The notes beneath the pieces are model-generated. The model did not search any database, had not been told where the DNA came from, and was given only the letters and a program-made list of their open reading frames with translations. DNA of 64,000 nt from Clostridioides difficile. GTDB lineage: Bacteria > Bacillota > Clostridia > Peptostreptococcales > Peptostreptococcaceae. The DNA is taken from positions 2,418,001 to 2,482,000 of the forward strand of contig CP103804.1 of NCBI GenBank assembly GCA_024919175.1. The letters run 5' to 3'. The stretch's first letter is position 1; each line of letters opens with the position of its first letter. The position numbers and the translations under genes were made by a program. Below are positions 16,022 through 25,439 of this stretch, in pieces.

Positions 16022-16648
16022 ATGGCTAAATTTAAAAAGAAACCAGTCGAAGTGGAAGCTTTCAGATTAGGCTATGATATAGAACCAGAATGGTTTATTG
16101 GAAATAGTAGAGTTTGTAATTTTATGGAAGAAAAATGTATTAATGGACATGTAAGTTGTGATTTAGAGACATTAGAAGGTACTATGAGAGCTAATAAAGG
16201 TGATTACATTATACAAGGTGTAAAAGGAGAAATATACCCATGTAGAGCAGATATATTTGAAATGACATATCAAAAAGTTGAATATACTGCAACTATTGAA
16301 AATTTAACAAACTATGCTGAAAATTTAGAACAAAGGCATAGATGTGTTGATGAAGAAAAGAACAAGGAAAGTAAATTAGAACTTTCAGCTAAGTTGAAGT
16401 TAGATACAAAAGATTTTGAAGAAAATATAAAAAGTGCTACAAAAGAAATTGAAACATTTAATGAAGTAGTATATAGATTAGAAGAAAATTTAAATAGAGT
16501 ATTTGGAAAAGAAAAGCTTAATGAAATAAAAATAGAAAGTCCTAAAAAACAACTTTCTGATGAGGATTTGGAGTATATAAAAGAGATAGTGTCTAAAGAT
16601 ATGAAAGCACGTTTTGCTAAAAAAGGAAAAATTAAGATAGATTATTAG
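16022..16648 (+). CDS. Phage protein with PGDYII-type N-terminal domain
   Basis: 208 residues. N-terminus 'MAKFKKKPVEVEAFRLG' and 'NKGDYIIQGVKGEIYPCRADIFEMTY' match a small domain found alone in many phages, function unknown. It is fused here to a helical C-terminal half ('ENLTNYAENLEQRHRC...') with coiled-coil character and a basic end. Strong AAGGAGGAATAA ribosome binding site. It sits between minor head and scaffold genes, so a head-related role is possible. Confidence 0.65.
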   Translation: MAKFKKKPVEVEAFRLGYDIEPEWFIGNSRVCNFMEEKCINGHVSCDLETLEGTMRANKGDYIIQGVKGEIYPCRADIFEMTYQKVEYTATIENLTNYAENLEQRHRCVDEEKNKESKLELSAKLKLDTKDFEENIKSATKEIETFNEVVYRLEENLNRVFGKEKLNEIKIESPKKQLSDEDLEYIKEIVSKDMKARFAKKGKIKIDY

Positions 16649-16669
16649 ATAAAAAGGTAGGTGATTTTA

Positions 16670-16864
16670 ATGTGTATATTAACTCAAGTTATAGTTGTAG
16701 TTTGTGTAGTACAAATCGTTATTAATTGTATTGCTAATGTTAATGTAGGTATTCTTTGTAATAAATTAAAAAAAGAAAATGAAGCTAATATAGATAAAGT
16801 TTCTGATAAAATTTTAAAGAAAGTAAAAGAAGAACTAAATAAATCGTTAGATAAAAGTCTATAA
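16670..16864 (+). CDS. Small membrane phage protein
   Basis: 64 residues from ATG 16670 (AGGTAGGTGATTTTA upstream). Residues 1-30 are hydrophobic (MCILTQVIVVVCVVQIVINC), one membrane helix; the remainder is a charged coiled-coil-like tail. Unknown function; could be membrane cargo within the head operon. Confidence 0.5.
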   Translation: MCILTQVIVVVCVVQIVINCIANVNVGILCNKLKKENEANIDKVSDKILKKVKEELNKSLDKSL

Positions 16865-16876
16865 AGGCTTTTTTAT
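16853..16876 (+). terminator. Terminator overlapping the end of the small membrane gene
   Basis: AAAAGTC and GGCTTTT pair with one G-U around TATAAA, then T's. A second hairpin CTCTC/GAGAG follows near 16921-16937 before the scaffold gene. Attenuation before the highly expressed capsid genes is possible. Confidence 0.45.
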
Positions 16877-16981
16877 TTTGCTCTTTTTAAAAAAGTTGTA
16901 GAGCATAAAGAACAAAGTAACTCTCGCAGTTGGAGAGCAACTATAAAAATCTATAGAGAAATTAGAAGGGATGATGATTAA

Positions 16982-17581
16982 ATGGAATGGTTAAGAAAAA
17001 TATTAGAAAGTATTAAAATCGAAGAAAACAAGATTGATGTTGAGGAAATATTAAAAAGTGTTAATACTGAATTTCCAAAACACGCAGTACCCAAGGAAAC
17101 ATTTAACAAAGTAAATGAGCAACTGAAAGAAGCAGATAAGACTATAAAAAGCTTTAATAGTAAAATGACTCAAGAAGATGTAGAAAAGCTTAAAACAGAG
17201 CATCAGACAGAAATTAAAAAGATAGAAGAGAATCACAAGTTAGAAGTTGAGAAAATACAAAGTGAGAGTATAAAGACAAGAAAATTAAGTGCTGTTGAGA
17301 AAGCTTTATTAACCAATAAAGCTAAGCATACTGATTTACTAACAAATAAGTTTGACTTAGAAAAAATAACTATAGGTGAAGATGGCAAGATAGTAGGGAT
17401 AGAGGAACAATTAAAAGGGTTACAAGAAAGCTATAAAGATTTGTTTGAAACTAGTACAACTGAAACTACTAAACAAACAAATGCACAGTCTTTTTACAAG
17501 TATGTACCAGGTGGTAGTGGAGAAGCTTCATCAGAAATTACAGCAGAACAAATAAAAGCAGCAGTAAACGGACAAATATAA
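16982..17581 (+). CDS. Capsid scaffolding protein (GP20-like)
   Basis: 199 residues, largely coiled coil from about 40 to 100, charged, with Gly/Ser-rich C-terminus. The block 'FPKHAVPKETFNKVNEQLKEADKTI' is the usual start of GP20-type scaffold proteins. It lies right before the major capsid gene. It would assemble the prohead and then leave. Confidence 0.83.
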   Translation: MEWLRKILESIKIEENKIDVEEILKSVNTEFPKHAVPKETFNKVNEQLKEADKTIKSFNSKMTQEDVEKLKTEHQTEIKKIEENHKLEVEKIQSESIKTRKLSAVEKALLTNKAKHTDLLTNKFDLEKITIGEDGKIVGIEEQLKGLQESYKDLFETSTTETTKQTNAQSFYKYVPGGSGEASSEITAEQIKAAVNGQI

Positions 17582-17603
17582 TTAAAATAAAGGAGATGTT
17601 AAA

Positions 17604-18542
17604 ATGGCAAATGCAATAGAATATGCACCAATTATACAACAAACACTTGATGATTCAGCAATACAAACACTTCTAACAGGGTGGATGGATGCTAATGCAG
17701 GAAAGGTAATATACAATGGAGGTAAGGAAATAAAAATACCTTCTCTAGAAGTTGATGGACTAGGGGATTATAACAGAGGTTCATCAGAAGGATATGCTGA
17801 TGGAGATATAAAGTTTGGTTATGAAACTAAAACTATGACACAAGACAGAGGAAGAAAGTTTACAATAGACCCAAATGATGTTGATGAAACTAATTTTACA
17901 TTAACTGCAAGTAATATTATGGGTAAATTCCAAAGAACAAAAGTAATTCCAGAAATAGACGCTTATAGACTTAGCAAGTTAGCTACAGTAGCTATAGGGG
18001 TTGAAAATGATGCTAATACAGAATATGGATATACACCAAATAAAGATACTGTTATAAGTAAAATAAAAAGAGGCATAAAAACAATAAGAGAAACTGGATA
18101 TATTGGAGAACTTGTAATACATTTAACTTATGATACATTAGAAGCAATAGAAGAAAAAGTATTAGATAAATTAACAGCTATTGATTTTAGCAAGGGAGGA
18201 ATAACTACAAAAGTACCAACGATAGACTTTTGTCCATTATTAGTCACACCTCAAAATCGTATGTATTCATCTATAACTTTATATGATGGAAAAACAGAAG
18301 GTCAAAGACAGGGTGGGTATGTAAAAGGTACAAAAGCTCTTGATTGCAACTTTATAATAGCAGGTAGAGACATTCCTATAGCTGTAACAAAACAAGACCA
18401 AATGAGAATTTTTGACCCTTTAACTAATCAAAAAGCCAATGCTTGGTCTATGGACTACAGAAGATACCATGAGTTATGGGTTGCTAAACTTAGTTCTAAC
18501 TTAGTATATGCTAACTTCAAAGATGCCAAACCAACAGTCTAA
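17604..18542 (+). CDS. Major capsid protein
   Basis: 312 residues, good AAAGGAGATG site. Position after scaffold, size, and a sequence such as 'GGKEIKIPSLEVDGLGDYNR' with 'MTQDRGRKFTIDPNDVDETN' are those of HK97-fold capsids of Firmicute myophages. The codon use is smooth and lysine-poor compared with early genes, as expected for an abundant protein. Confidence 0.9.
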   Translation: MANAIEYAPIIQQTLDDSAIQTLLTGWMDANAGKVIYNGGKEIKIPSLEVDGLGDYNRGSSEGYADGDIKFGYETKTMTQDRGRKFTIDPNDVDETNFTLTASNIMGKFQRTKVIPEIDAYRLSKLATVAIGVENDANTEYGYTPNKDTVISKIKRGIKTIRETGYIGELVIHLTYDTLEAIEEKVLDKLTAIDFSKGGITTKVPTIDFCPLLVTPQNRMYSSITLYDGKTEGQRQGGYVKGTKALDCNFIIAGRDIPIAVTKQDQMRIFDPLTNQKANAWSMDYRRYHELWVAKLSSNLVYANFKDAKPTV

Positions 18543-18554
18543 AGGAGATAAATT

Positions 18555-18776
18555 ATGTATAGATTAATAAGAGATAACATAGAAAAAATAGTTAATGATA
18601 CATCTGAAAAAGAAAAGTTAATGTATGATGGATTTAAGTTATTAGAAGATAATGGAACTAGTAATACAGAAAATTCAACTCTTGAAGAACTGAAAAACTT
18701 AGCAAAAGAAAAGGGCCTAGAAGGCTACTCAAAATTGAAAAAAGATGAATTAATAGAGAAATTAAATAGTATTTAG
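18555..18776 (+). CDS. Small head protein with SAP/Rho-N-like C-terminus
   Basis: 73 residues. The C-terminal 'TLEELKNLAKEKGLEGYSKLKKDELIEKL' is the Rho-N/SAP-type helix-extended-loop-helix often found next to phage capsid genes. It may bind DNA or the connector. Starts 13 bases after the capsid stop with an AAAGGAGAT site. Confidence 0.65.
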   Translation: MYRLIRDNIEKIVNDTSEKEKLMYDGFKLLEDNGTSNTENSTLEELKNLAKEKGLEGYSKLKKDELIEKLNSI

Positions 18777-18804
18777 TTTCTCTATTTTGATTTGAGGTGA
18801 TTAA

Positions 18805-19152
18805 ATGCTAGATAATATAAAATTAATTTTAAATTTAAAAGATGATACTCATGATAGTTTAATAGAGTTGTACATTAAAAAATATACTACTCTAGTTCTT
18901 GCATACTGCAATATAGAAACACTTAATCCTACTCTTGAAAATATTATAGAAGATAAAGTTATTGTTAAGTTAAAAGAAACTATATTAGGCAATAATAGTG
19001 CTGATAATAGTAAGATTAGTTCGGTTTCTCGTGGTGGTTATTCTGTAACTTATAATGTTGCACCAGCTAAAACAACAGATGAATTAATTGAAATAAAGCT
19101 ATCTCAAAAAGATAAGAATATTTTAAATAATTTTAGAAAAGTTAGGTGGTAA
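18805..19152 (+). CDS. Head-tail connector (gp6/YqbG-like)
   Basis: 115 residues, helical start 'MLDNIKLILNLKDDTHDSLIELYIKKYTTLVLAYCN' is typical of gp6-like DNA-packaging connectors that bind the portal. First of four short connector genes in PBSX-like order. Confidence 0.8.
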   Translation: MLDNIKLILNLKDDTHDSLIELYIKKYTTLVLAYCNIETLNPTLENIIEDKVIVKLKETILGNNSADNSKISSVSRGGYSVTYNVAPAKTTDELIEIKLSQKDKNILNNFRKVRW

Positions 19153-19153
19153 C

Positions 19154-19504
19154 ATGACAGAAGCAGATATATTAGCATTAACTTATTTTTGCAAAATGAC
19201 AATAAGAAGATGTGTAAGTATCAAAAATGAGGAGACAGGAGTTACAGATTTTAACGAGAATGTTGTAATTGCAGAAGGTGTACCTTGTGGCTTAAATGGA
19301 AATATACCTAATATCGTGGATACAGATATAACAAATTCTATTTCGGTGTTTGAATTATATTGTAGACCCGAAGTAAATTTGATAGTTGGAGATATACTCG
19401 ATATAACTTTAGAAAATGGGAATGTAGAAACTTTTATTGCATCTAAACCATTTCCTTATTCAAGCCACTTACAAGTTAATCTTACCCTAAAGGAAAGATA
19501 TTAA
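19154..19504 (+). CDS. Head closure protein (YqbH-like)
   Basis: 116 residues, beta-rich with 'LPCGLNG'-like centre ('GVPCGLNGNIPNIVDT') and 'VGDILDITLENGNVETFIASKPFPYSSHLQVNL', fitting SPP1 gp16/YqbH head-completion proteins by size and place. One base separates it from the previous stop. Confidence 0.7.
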   Translation: MTEADILALTYFCKMTIRRCVSIKNEETGVTDFNENVVIAEGVPCGLNGNIPNIVDTDITNSISVFELYCRPEVNLIVGDILDITLENGNVETFIASKPFPYSSHLQVNLTLKERY

Positions 19505-19915
19505 ATGATAGAATTTAACAGTCTAGACACATTAATAAGAGATTTAGAAAGAGAAGAAAGGGAAATGTCAAAGAACTTAAGAAGGGCTAAGAATAATATA
19601 GGTAATAAACTGCTTAGAAAAGTAAAACCTAAAACACCAGTTGCCAAAATAGATGGAGGAACAGCTAGAAAGAGTTGGAAATATAAAGAGCTTAATCTAT
19701 TTGATGGTGTAGTATCAAACAATGTTGAGTATATTTATCATTTAGAATATGGTCATAGAACTAGGCAAGGAACAGGAACTAGCGAAAACTATAGCCCTAA
19801 GCCTAACGGAATTAGTTTTGTACCAGGTGTATTTATGTTAGCAAGAAGCGTTGATGAAATGAGCAGTATAATTGATGATGAATTAAATCAGATAATAATA
19901 GATTTTTGGAACTAG
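19505..19915 (+). CDS. HK97 gp10-like tail completion protein (YqbI-like)
   Basis: 136 residues. 'LLRKVKPKTPVAKIDGGTARKSWKYKEL' and 'VEYIYHLEYGHRTRQG' are the gp10 family blocks (TPVDTG-like and the EYGH motif). It directly follows the preceding stop. It finishes the connector or tail end. Confidence 0.8.
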   Translation: MIEFNSLDTLIRDLEREEREMSKNLRRAKNNIGNKLLRKVKPKTPVAKIDGGTARKSWKYKELNLFDGVVSNNVEYIYHLEYGHRTRQGTGTSENYSPKPNGISFVPGVFMLARSVDEMSSIIDDELNQIIIDFWN

Positions 19916-19922
19916 AGGTGGT

Positions 19923-20378
19923 ATGTTGCTAAGTTATAATGAAATACTAGATTCATTTACTAAAATTATAGATAGTGATTTTGAAGAAACTATAGTTACA
20001 GGAGAATATAACATAAAAGACAATAAAGAGTCTTATTTTTTTGTGCAGATATTACCTGAAGAAACACAAATAGCGACTAAAAGAACTGATATAAAAAGCT
20101 TTTTAGTTGATATAAGATATTTACCTAATTGGAAAAAGAAAAAAACAGATTTATTTGATATTTTAAATAAATTAGAGAACATATTCACTAGAAATATAAA
20201 AGTAAAAGATAGATATTTAACTTTCAGTAAGAAAAATGGAAGTATAGAAAAAGATGAAATAGGAAACTATGTTCAATTTCTTATATCTATAAATTATCAT
20301 GAGCAAATTTATTTTGAAGAAGAAAAACATGAGTTGATGAAAGAACTAAATATAAGATTTGAAGGAAGGAGTGATTAA
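19923..20378 (+). CDS. Tail terminator-like protein (YqbJ/DUF6838-like)
   Basis: 151 residues. 'DNKESYFFVQILPEETQIATKRTDIKSFLVDIRYLP' and 'IGNYVQFLISINYHEQIYFEE' fit the phage family placed between gp10 and the sheath. It likely caps the tail tube and joins it to the head; assigned by order and size. Confidence 0.7.
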   Translation: MLLSYNEILDSFTKIIDSDFEETIVTGEYNIKDNKESYFFVQILPEETQIATKRTDIKSFLVDIRYLPNWKKKKTDLFDILNKLENIFTRNIKVKDRYLTFSKKNGSIEKDEIGNYVQFLISINYHEQIYFEEEKHELMKELNIRFEGRSD

Positions 20379-21449
20379 ATGGCTGGATTAGTTAATATAA
20401 ATATAGAATTTAAAGAACTGGCTACAAGCTTTATACAACGCTCAAAAGCTGGAATAGTAGCGATTATATTAAAAGATACAACAAAGATGTATAAAGAGCT
20501 TACAAGCGAAGATGATATACCAACCTCATTGAGTGATGATAATAAAAAATATATTCAACATGGATTTGTAGGGGCTACTGATAATGAGAAGGTATTAAAA
20601 CCAAGCAAAGTTATTATAACAGTTATAGAAACAGATGGAAATTTAGATGAGATATTAAGTGAATTGGAATCTGTGGAATTTAATTACTTATGTATGCCCG
20701 AAGCAGAAGAAGCAGAAAAAACAAAAATTGTGAATTGGATTAAGAAGATAAGAGAAGAAGAAAGTACAGAAGCTAAAGCAGTATTAGCAAACATTAAAGC
20801 TGATAATGAAGCAATCGTCAACTTTACTGAAAATGTAACAGTTGGTGGGGAGGAAATAACAGCAGAAAAATATACACCACGTATTGCTTCTCTTATAGCA
20901 TCTACTCCAAACACACAGTCAATTACTTATGCTCCTCTTAATGAAGTTGAATCTATTACAAAGATAGACAAAGCTAGTGCAGACGCTAAAGTACAATCAG
21001 GAGAATTAATACTAAGAAGATTATCAGGAGCTATAAGGATTGCTAGAGGTGTAAATTCTCTTACAACTCTAACATCAGAAAAAGGAGAAATGTTTCAAAA
21101 GATTAAGCTTGTTGATACAAAAGATTTAATAAGTAAAGATATAAAGAATATTTATGTAGAAAAATATTTGCGTAAATGTCCGAATACTTATGACAACAAA
21201 TGTTTATTTATTGTTGCTGTACAATCTTATTTAACTGAATTGGCAAAACAAGAGTTAATTGACTCTAGTTTCACTGTTGAAATTGATTTAGAGAAGCAAA
21301 AAGAATACTTAGAGGGTAAAAAAGTAGATGTTAGTAAAATGAAAGAGAATGAAATAAAAGAAGCTAATACTGGCTCAAATGGATTTTACTTAATAAATCT
21401 AAAGTTGGTTGATGCAATGGAAGATATAGATATAAGAGTTCAAATGTAG
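20379..21449 (+). CDS. Tail sheath protein
   Basis: 356 residues, XkdK-like. N-terminus 'MAGLVNINIEFKELATSFIQRSKAGIVAIILKD' and the central 'TPRIASLIASTPNTQSITYAPLNEVESI' are typical of contractile sheath proteins. Its presence shows the phage is a myovirus. Starts on the base after the upstream stop. Confidence 0.92.
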   Translation: MAGLVNINIEFKELATSFIQRSKAGIVAIILKDTTKMYKELTSEDDIPTSLSDDNKKYIQHGFVGATDNEKVLKPSKVIITVIETDGNLDEILSELESVEFNYLCMPEAEEAEKTKIVNWIKKIREEESTEAKAVLANIKADNEAIVNFTENVTVGGEEITAEKYTPRIASLIASTPNTQSITYAPLNEVESITKIDKASADAKVQSGELILRRLSGAIRIARGVNSLTTLTSEKGEMFQKIKLVDTKDLISKDIKNIYVEKYLRKCPNTYDNKCLFIVAVQSYLTELAKQELIDSSFTVEIDLEKQKEYLEGKKVDVSKMKENEIKEANTGSNGFYLINLKLVDAMEDIDIRVQM

Positions 21450-21464
21450 AAGGTAGGTGAAAAT

Positions 21465-21896
21465 ATGGCTACAAGTTTTGAAAGTAAAAATGTTATAAAT
21501 GGAACATTCGGAGAATGTTGGCTAAATGAGGTACAAATAGCAGAGTGTAAAGCATTGAAAGCTGAAATAAAACTAGATAAAGCTGAAATAGTTAGACCTC
21601 GCAAAATGATAAAAGGTCAAAAAGTGATAGGTGCTAGTGCGGAAGGCTCTATAACTCTATATCATGTAGATTCAAACATGTTAAAGTATATAACTCAAAT
21701 TATAAAAGAAGGTAGAGAGCCTAAATTTACTATTATAAGTAAATTAGCTGACCCTGATGCTAAAGGAGTGGAAAGAATTTCTTTAACAGGGGTTTCTTTT
21801 GATGGGTTGTCAATTATAGATTGGGAAAATGGGAAAGAGGGAGAAATTGAAGCATCATTCACTTTTGAAGATTTTGAGATATTAGATGCAGCATAG
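21465..21896 (+). CDS. Tail tube protein
   Basis: 143 residues, XkdM-like. 'SKNVINGTFGECWLNEVQIAECKALKAEI' and 'KVIGASAEGSITLYHVDS' are the standard tube protein blocks. Forms the rigid inner tube through which DNA passes. Confidence 0.92.
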   Translation: MATSFESKNVINGTFGECWLNEVQIAECKALKAEIKLDKAEIVRPRKMIKGQKVIGASAEGSITLYHVDSNMLKYITQIIKEGREPKFTIISKLADPDAKGVERISLTGVSFDGLSIIDWENGKEGEIEASFTFEDFEILDAA

Positions 21897-21927
21897 AAAA
21901 TAATTAATAATAAAAAGGAGAATTAAT

Positions 21928-22398
21928 ATGAGTGAAAATAAATTAGAAAAAGAAATAGTAGATAAAAAAGAAGTAACAGAAGTAAAAAATATAGTAGAAT
22001 TATTACTCAAAATGGATGCAGGTGAAATTAAAATGCCAAGCATGACATACAAAATATTTTGTAAAAAGGTAGGTATAGAGTTACCTTTTGAATGTACAGC
22101 ATTAGAACCGGAAACTTTTGACGAATTACAATCAAGTGGATTAAAAATAGAAAATGGTTCGTTAAAGGATTTAGATAACTTTAAAATGAAAACAAATATT
22201 ATATTAGCTTCTTGCAAAACATTTAAAGACAAAGAATTATTGAAGCATTTTAAATCTCCAACACCAAGAGAGTTGTTAAGAAAAATGTTATTAGCAGGTG
22301 AAATAAATGATTTATATAACAAAATATGTGAGTTGAATGGATATAGCGAATCCAATTCTGAAAAGGATAAGAGAATAGAAGAAAAAATAAAAAACTAA
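21928..22398 (+). CDS. Tail assembly chaperone, short form (XkdN-like)
   Basis: 156 residues: 'EIKMPSMTYKIFCKKVGIELPFECTALEPETFDELQ' and a lysine-rich end are typical of XkdN-type chaperones, which hold the tape measure during tail assembly, like lambda gpG. The final codons run through A-AAA-AAC at 22389-22395 just before the stop TAA. A longer product is expected by -1 frameshift (see next entries). Confidence 0.88.
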   Translation: MSENKLEKEIVDKKEVTEVKNIVELLLKMDAGEIKMPSMTYKIFCKKVGIELPFECTALEPETFDELQSSGLKIENGSLKDLDNFKMKTNIILASCKTFKDKELLKHFKSPTPRELLRKMLLAGEINDLYNKICELNGYSESNSEKDKRIEEKIKN

Positions 22399-22469
22399 TA
22401 AAAACAGATGGCGAAATTAATTTAATGTATCTAATGTTTAGATATAAAGGAATAATGCCATCTGTTTTT
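22389..22469 (+). promoter_or_regulatory. Programmed -1 ribosomal frameshift signal
   Basis: Slippery heptamer A-AAA-AAC at 22389-22395 is in the correct phase (codons ATA|AAA|AAC). After a 4-base spacer (containing the zero-frame stop) comes a 13-bp perfect stem, arms 22400-22412 and 22457-22469, with a 44-base loop. This is the classic layout of slip site plus stimulatory structure. The -1 frame is open from here to 22571. Confidence 0.85.
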
Positions 22470-22571
22470 TATAAGTTTAAACATGGAGAAAAACGCATAG
22501 TTAAAGCTTTTATGTATCAAGAAATGGATGAAAGAATAGAAGAAATAAAGAGTTTTGGAAAGGGGTTGTAG
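22395..22571 (+). CDS. Frameshift extension of the tail assembly chaperone (GT-like domain)
   Basis: In the -1 frame the reading runs from the slip site to TAG at 22569-22571, about 58 residues including 'MYLMFRYKGIMPSVFYKFKHG' minus ends. It lacks its own good ribosome binding site. It matches the downstream partner of XkdN in PBSX-like phages. The full product (from 21928) would be about 214 residues and recruit the tape measure protein encoded right after it. Confidence 0.8.
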   Translation, partial: LIKTDGEINLMYLMFRYKGIMPSVFYKFKHGEKRIVKAFMYQEMDERIEEIKSFGKGL

Positions 22572-22574
22572 AGT

Positions 22575-25409
22575 ATGTCAGCAGGTAGTAGAGCTTTAGA
22601 AGCTGTTATAAGAATGCGAGATGAAGCTAGTAGGACGCTAAGACAAGTTAGAGATGCTACTAGAGCCCTCCAAAATCAAACTAATACAACATCACAAGCA
22701 CAAGAAAGATTACAAGAACAATTTAGAAAAGTAAGCAATGCAGCTAAAATAGCAGGAGTGGGAATTGCAACTGGAATAGGCGCAGGACTTGTTTCTGCAT
22801 CTAAAGCAGGTGCAGAATTTGAAACTGCAATGACAAAAACTTCGACAATGTTTGGAGACACTAAAGTAGATACAGAAAACTTGAATAATAAAGTATTGGA
22901 GTTATCTAAAAACACAGGAATTGCAGCATCTTCTATTGGAGAAAGTCTATATAATGCTTTATCTTCGGGCATTCCTGTTACAAAAGATATGGGTTCAGCA
23001 ATGGACTTTATGACTAAAAATGCTAAATTATCTAAAGCGGGATTTACGGATATAGACACAGCTCTAACAGCAACAGCAAAAGTATTAAATGCTTACAAGA
23101 TGGATGTATCTGAAACAGATAGAGTACACAAAGTTATGATGCAGACTCAAAATAAAGGTATCACTACGGTTGGAGAATTAGGAGCAACATTAGCACAAGT
23201 AACCCCAACTGCATCTGCAATGAGTTTTAGTTTTGAACAGGTAGGAGCATCACTTGCCAATATGACAGCACAAGGAACACCTACAGCACAAGCAACAACA
23301 CAATTAAATAGTTTACTTGCTGAACTTGGGAAAACTGGTACAGTAGCAAATAAGTCTTTATTAGATGCTACAAAAGGAACTAAATATGCAGGAAAATCTT
23401 TTAAAGAATTAATGCAAGCAGGAGTGCCACTTAATGAAATTTTAAACCTTATGGATGGAAGTGCTAAACAGAATAAAAAAAGTTTAATAGATATGTTTGG
23501 TAGTATTGAAGCAGGGAAAGCAGCACTCGCACTTAGTGGTCAAAATTCAGAACAATATACTAATAATTTAAAGGCTATGTCAACACAGGCTGATGTTGTT
23601 GGAAGTGCATATGCAAAGATGTCTAATACATTAGAATCTAAAGTAGGAATATTAAAAGAAAGTTTCAAAAATCTAGGTATAGAGATATATAGTAAACTAA
23701 AAGAACCTCTTAAAAATGCTACTGAAACAGGAATAAAATGTTTAAGTGACTTAGATAAACAGTTTTCAAGTGGGTCACTTAAAGCGGGTGTTTCTCAAAT
23801 TGCACAATCTTTTGGGGATTTAACATCTACGATTATAAAGGTTGCAACTAAAGCATTGCCAACTATGATTAAGAGTCTTAGTTGGGTTCTGAAAAATGGA
23901 CCTACTATCGCTAGTATACTTGTTAGTATAAAAACAGCTTCTATTATGACTAGTGTTGTTAAAAGTATTGTTGCACTAAAAAATGCTTGGATTGCGGCTG
24001 AACTAGCAGTTAGGGTCTACATGGTTGGTATGGCAGGAGCAGGTGTAGCTTTAAGTGGATTCCAAATTCTTGTCGGAGTTCTAACTGGCAAAATGGCTCT
24101 TGCACAAGCTAGAACATTATTACTAGCAAAAGCAAGCGCATTATTAGGAGGCCCTATTGGTATAGCTATAATAGCTATAACTGCTTTAGTGGCAGGCTTA
24201 ATAGTATTATGGAATACTAATAAAGGATTTAGAGATTTTGTTATAAATGCTTGGAATAAGATAAAAGAGACAGCAACAAAAGTTTGGGGTAGTATATGTA
24301 ATTTCTTTACACAAACCATACCACAAGCTTGGGAAAGTCTATGTACCAGTTTTTTAAATGCAGGAACTTGGTTTGTGCAGATGTGGAATAATATAAAACA
24401 AACTTTTATAAATGGTTGGAATGCTATTGTAGCTTTCTTTACTCAAACTATTCCAATGTGGATAAATAATATTGGAATATGGTTTAATCAGTTGCCTGCG
24501 AAAATTGGTTATGCTTTAGGATTTACTTTAGGTAAAATAATGTCTTGGGGCATTAGTGTATGGACCTACTTAGTTACAAATGTTCCGATTTGGATAAACA
24601 ATGTTGTTACATTTTTTGCACAGCTTCCTAGCAAGATTTGGGCTTGGCTGGTAAGCACAGTACAAAAAATTGGACAGTGGGGTATGGCTATGATAACATA
24701 TGCTCAAATTTACTCTAGAATGATTATTAACAACATAGTAGTATTTTTCCAAACTCTACCTAATCGCGTATGGACTTGGCTTACAAATACAGTACAAAAA
24801 GTTGCTACTTGGGGAAGTCAAATGGCAACTAAAGGTAAAGAAGGTGCTAAAAAATTAATTACTACAGTAGTGGACACATTGAAGTCTTTACCTAAAAAAG
24901 TGATGGATATAGGTAAAAATATTGTCAAAGGGCTTTGGGAAGGTATTACAGGAGCCGGAGATTGGCTAAAAGGTAAGATTGGAGATTTTGCAAATGGTGT
25001 AATAAGTGGATTTAAAGATGGTTTTGGAGTCCATTCGCCATCTTGGAAGTTACGAGATTTGGTAGGTAAATTCCTTCCTCCTGGTATTTGGAATGGAATA
25101 AAAATGACATTACCAAAATTGGAGACTAATATTACTGGTATGGTTGATAGCTTAGTTAAAAGAATGTATAACCCTAAAGAAGTCGAAGAAAGCAATTATA
25201 CTAGTAAATACAAAGAAGCTATAGCACAAAGAACTGAACAAAATACTATTAATAAAAGCGAGAGCAAAACTACTAATAAAAAAGAAGATAATAATATTAC
25301 TATAAACATAAATCTCGGTGGTGTTACAGTTAAAGAAGAAGCTGACATAAATAAATTAACTAAGATGTTAGTTAGAGAAATACAGTTAGGAATAGCAGGT
25401 GGTGTATAA
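22575..25409 (+). CDS. Tail tape measure protein
   Basis: 944 residues. N-terminal coiled coil (about 1-70), a TP901-type core ('FETAMTKTSTMFGDTKVDTENL', 'GIAASSIGESLYNALSSGIPVTKDM', 'GKTGTVANKSLLDATKGT'), hydrophobic segments near 450-550, Trp-rich repeats of the form 'W..........FF....P' between about 590 and 760, and the conserved end 'GFGVHSPSWKLRDLVGKFLPPGIWNGI'. Length sets tail length. Follows the chaperone by 3 bases. Confidence 0.95.
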   Translation: MSAGSRALEAVIRMRDEASRTLRQVRDATRALQNQTNTTSQAQERLQEQFRKVSNAAKIAGVGIATGIGAGLVSASKAGAEFETAMTKTSTMFGDTKVDTENLNNKVLELSKNTGIAASSIGESLYNALSSGIPVTKDMGSAMDFMTKNAKLSKAGFTDIDTALTATAKVLNAYKMDVSETDRVHKVMMQTQNKGITTVGELGATLAQVTPTASAMSFSFEQVGASLANMTAQGTPTAQATTQLNSLLAELGKTGTVANKSLLDATKGTKYAGKSFKELMQAGVPLNEILNLMDGSAKQNKKSLIDMFGSIEAGKAALALSGQNSEQYTNNLKAMSTQADVVGSAYAKMSNTLESKVGILKESFKNLGIEIYSKLKEPLKNATETGIKCLSDLDKQFSSGSLKAGVSQIAQSFGDLTSTIIKVATKALPTMIKSLSWVLKNGPTIASILVSIKTASIMTSVVKSIVALKNAWIAAELAVRVYMVGMAGAGVALSGFQILVGVLTGKMALAQARTLLLAKASALLGGPIGIAIIAITALVAGLIVLWNTNKGFRDFVINAWNKIKETATKVWGSICNFFTQTIPQAWESLCTSFLNAGTWFVQMWNNIKQTFINGWNAIVAFFTQTIPMWINNIGIWFNQLPAKIGYALGFTLGKIMSWGISVWTYLVTNVPIWINNVVTFFAQLPSKIWAWLVSTVQKIGQWGMAMITYAQIYSRMIINNIVVFFQTLPNRVWTWLTNTVQKVATWGSQMATKGKEGAKKLITTVVDTLKSLPKKVMDIGKNIVKGLWEGITGAGDWLKGKIGDFANGVISGFKDGFGVHSPSWKLRDLVGKFLPPGIWNGIKMTLPKLETNITGMVDSLVKRMYNPKEVEESNYTSKYKEAIAQRTEQNTINKSESKTTNKKEDNNITININLGGVTVKEEADINKLTKMLVREIQLGIAGGV

Positions 25410-25439
25410 AAACATGTACCCCTAAATTGTAGCAATATA

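Noticed and set aside
21882..22355. 157-residue minus-strand ORF
   Set aside because: Antisense of the tail assembly chaperone, no start signals, composition typical of a mirror frame.
22676..25195. Several minus-strand ORFs of 100-127 residues
   Set aside because: Antisense to the tape measure gene, which is unambiguous in the + frame; the minus ORFs lack ribosome binding sites and known motifs.
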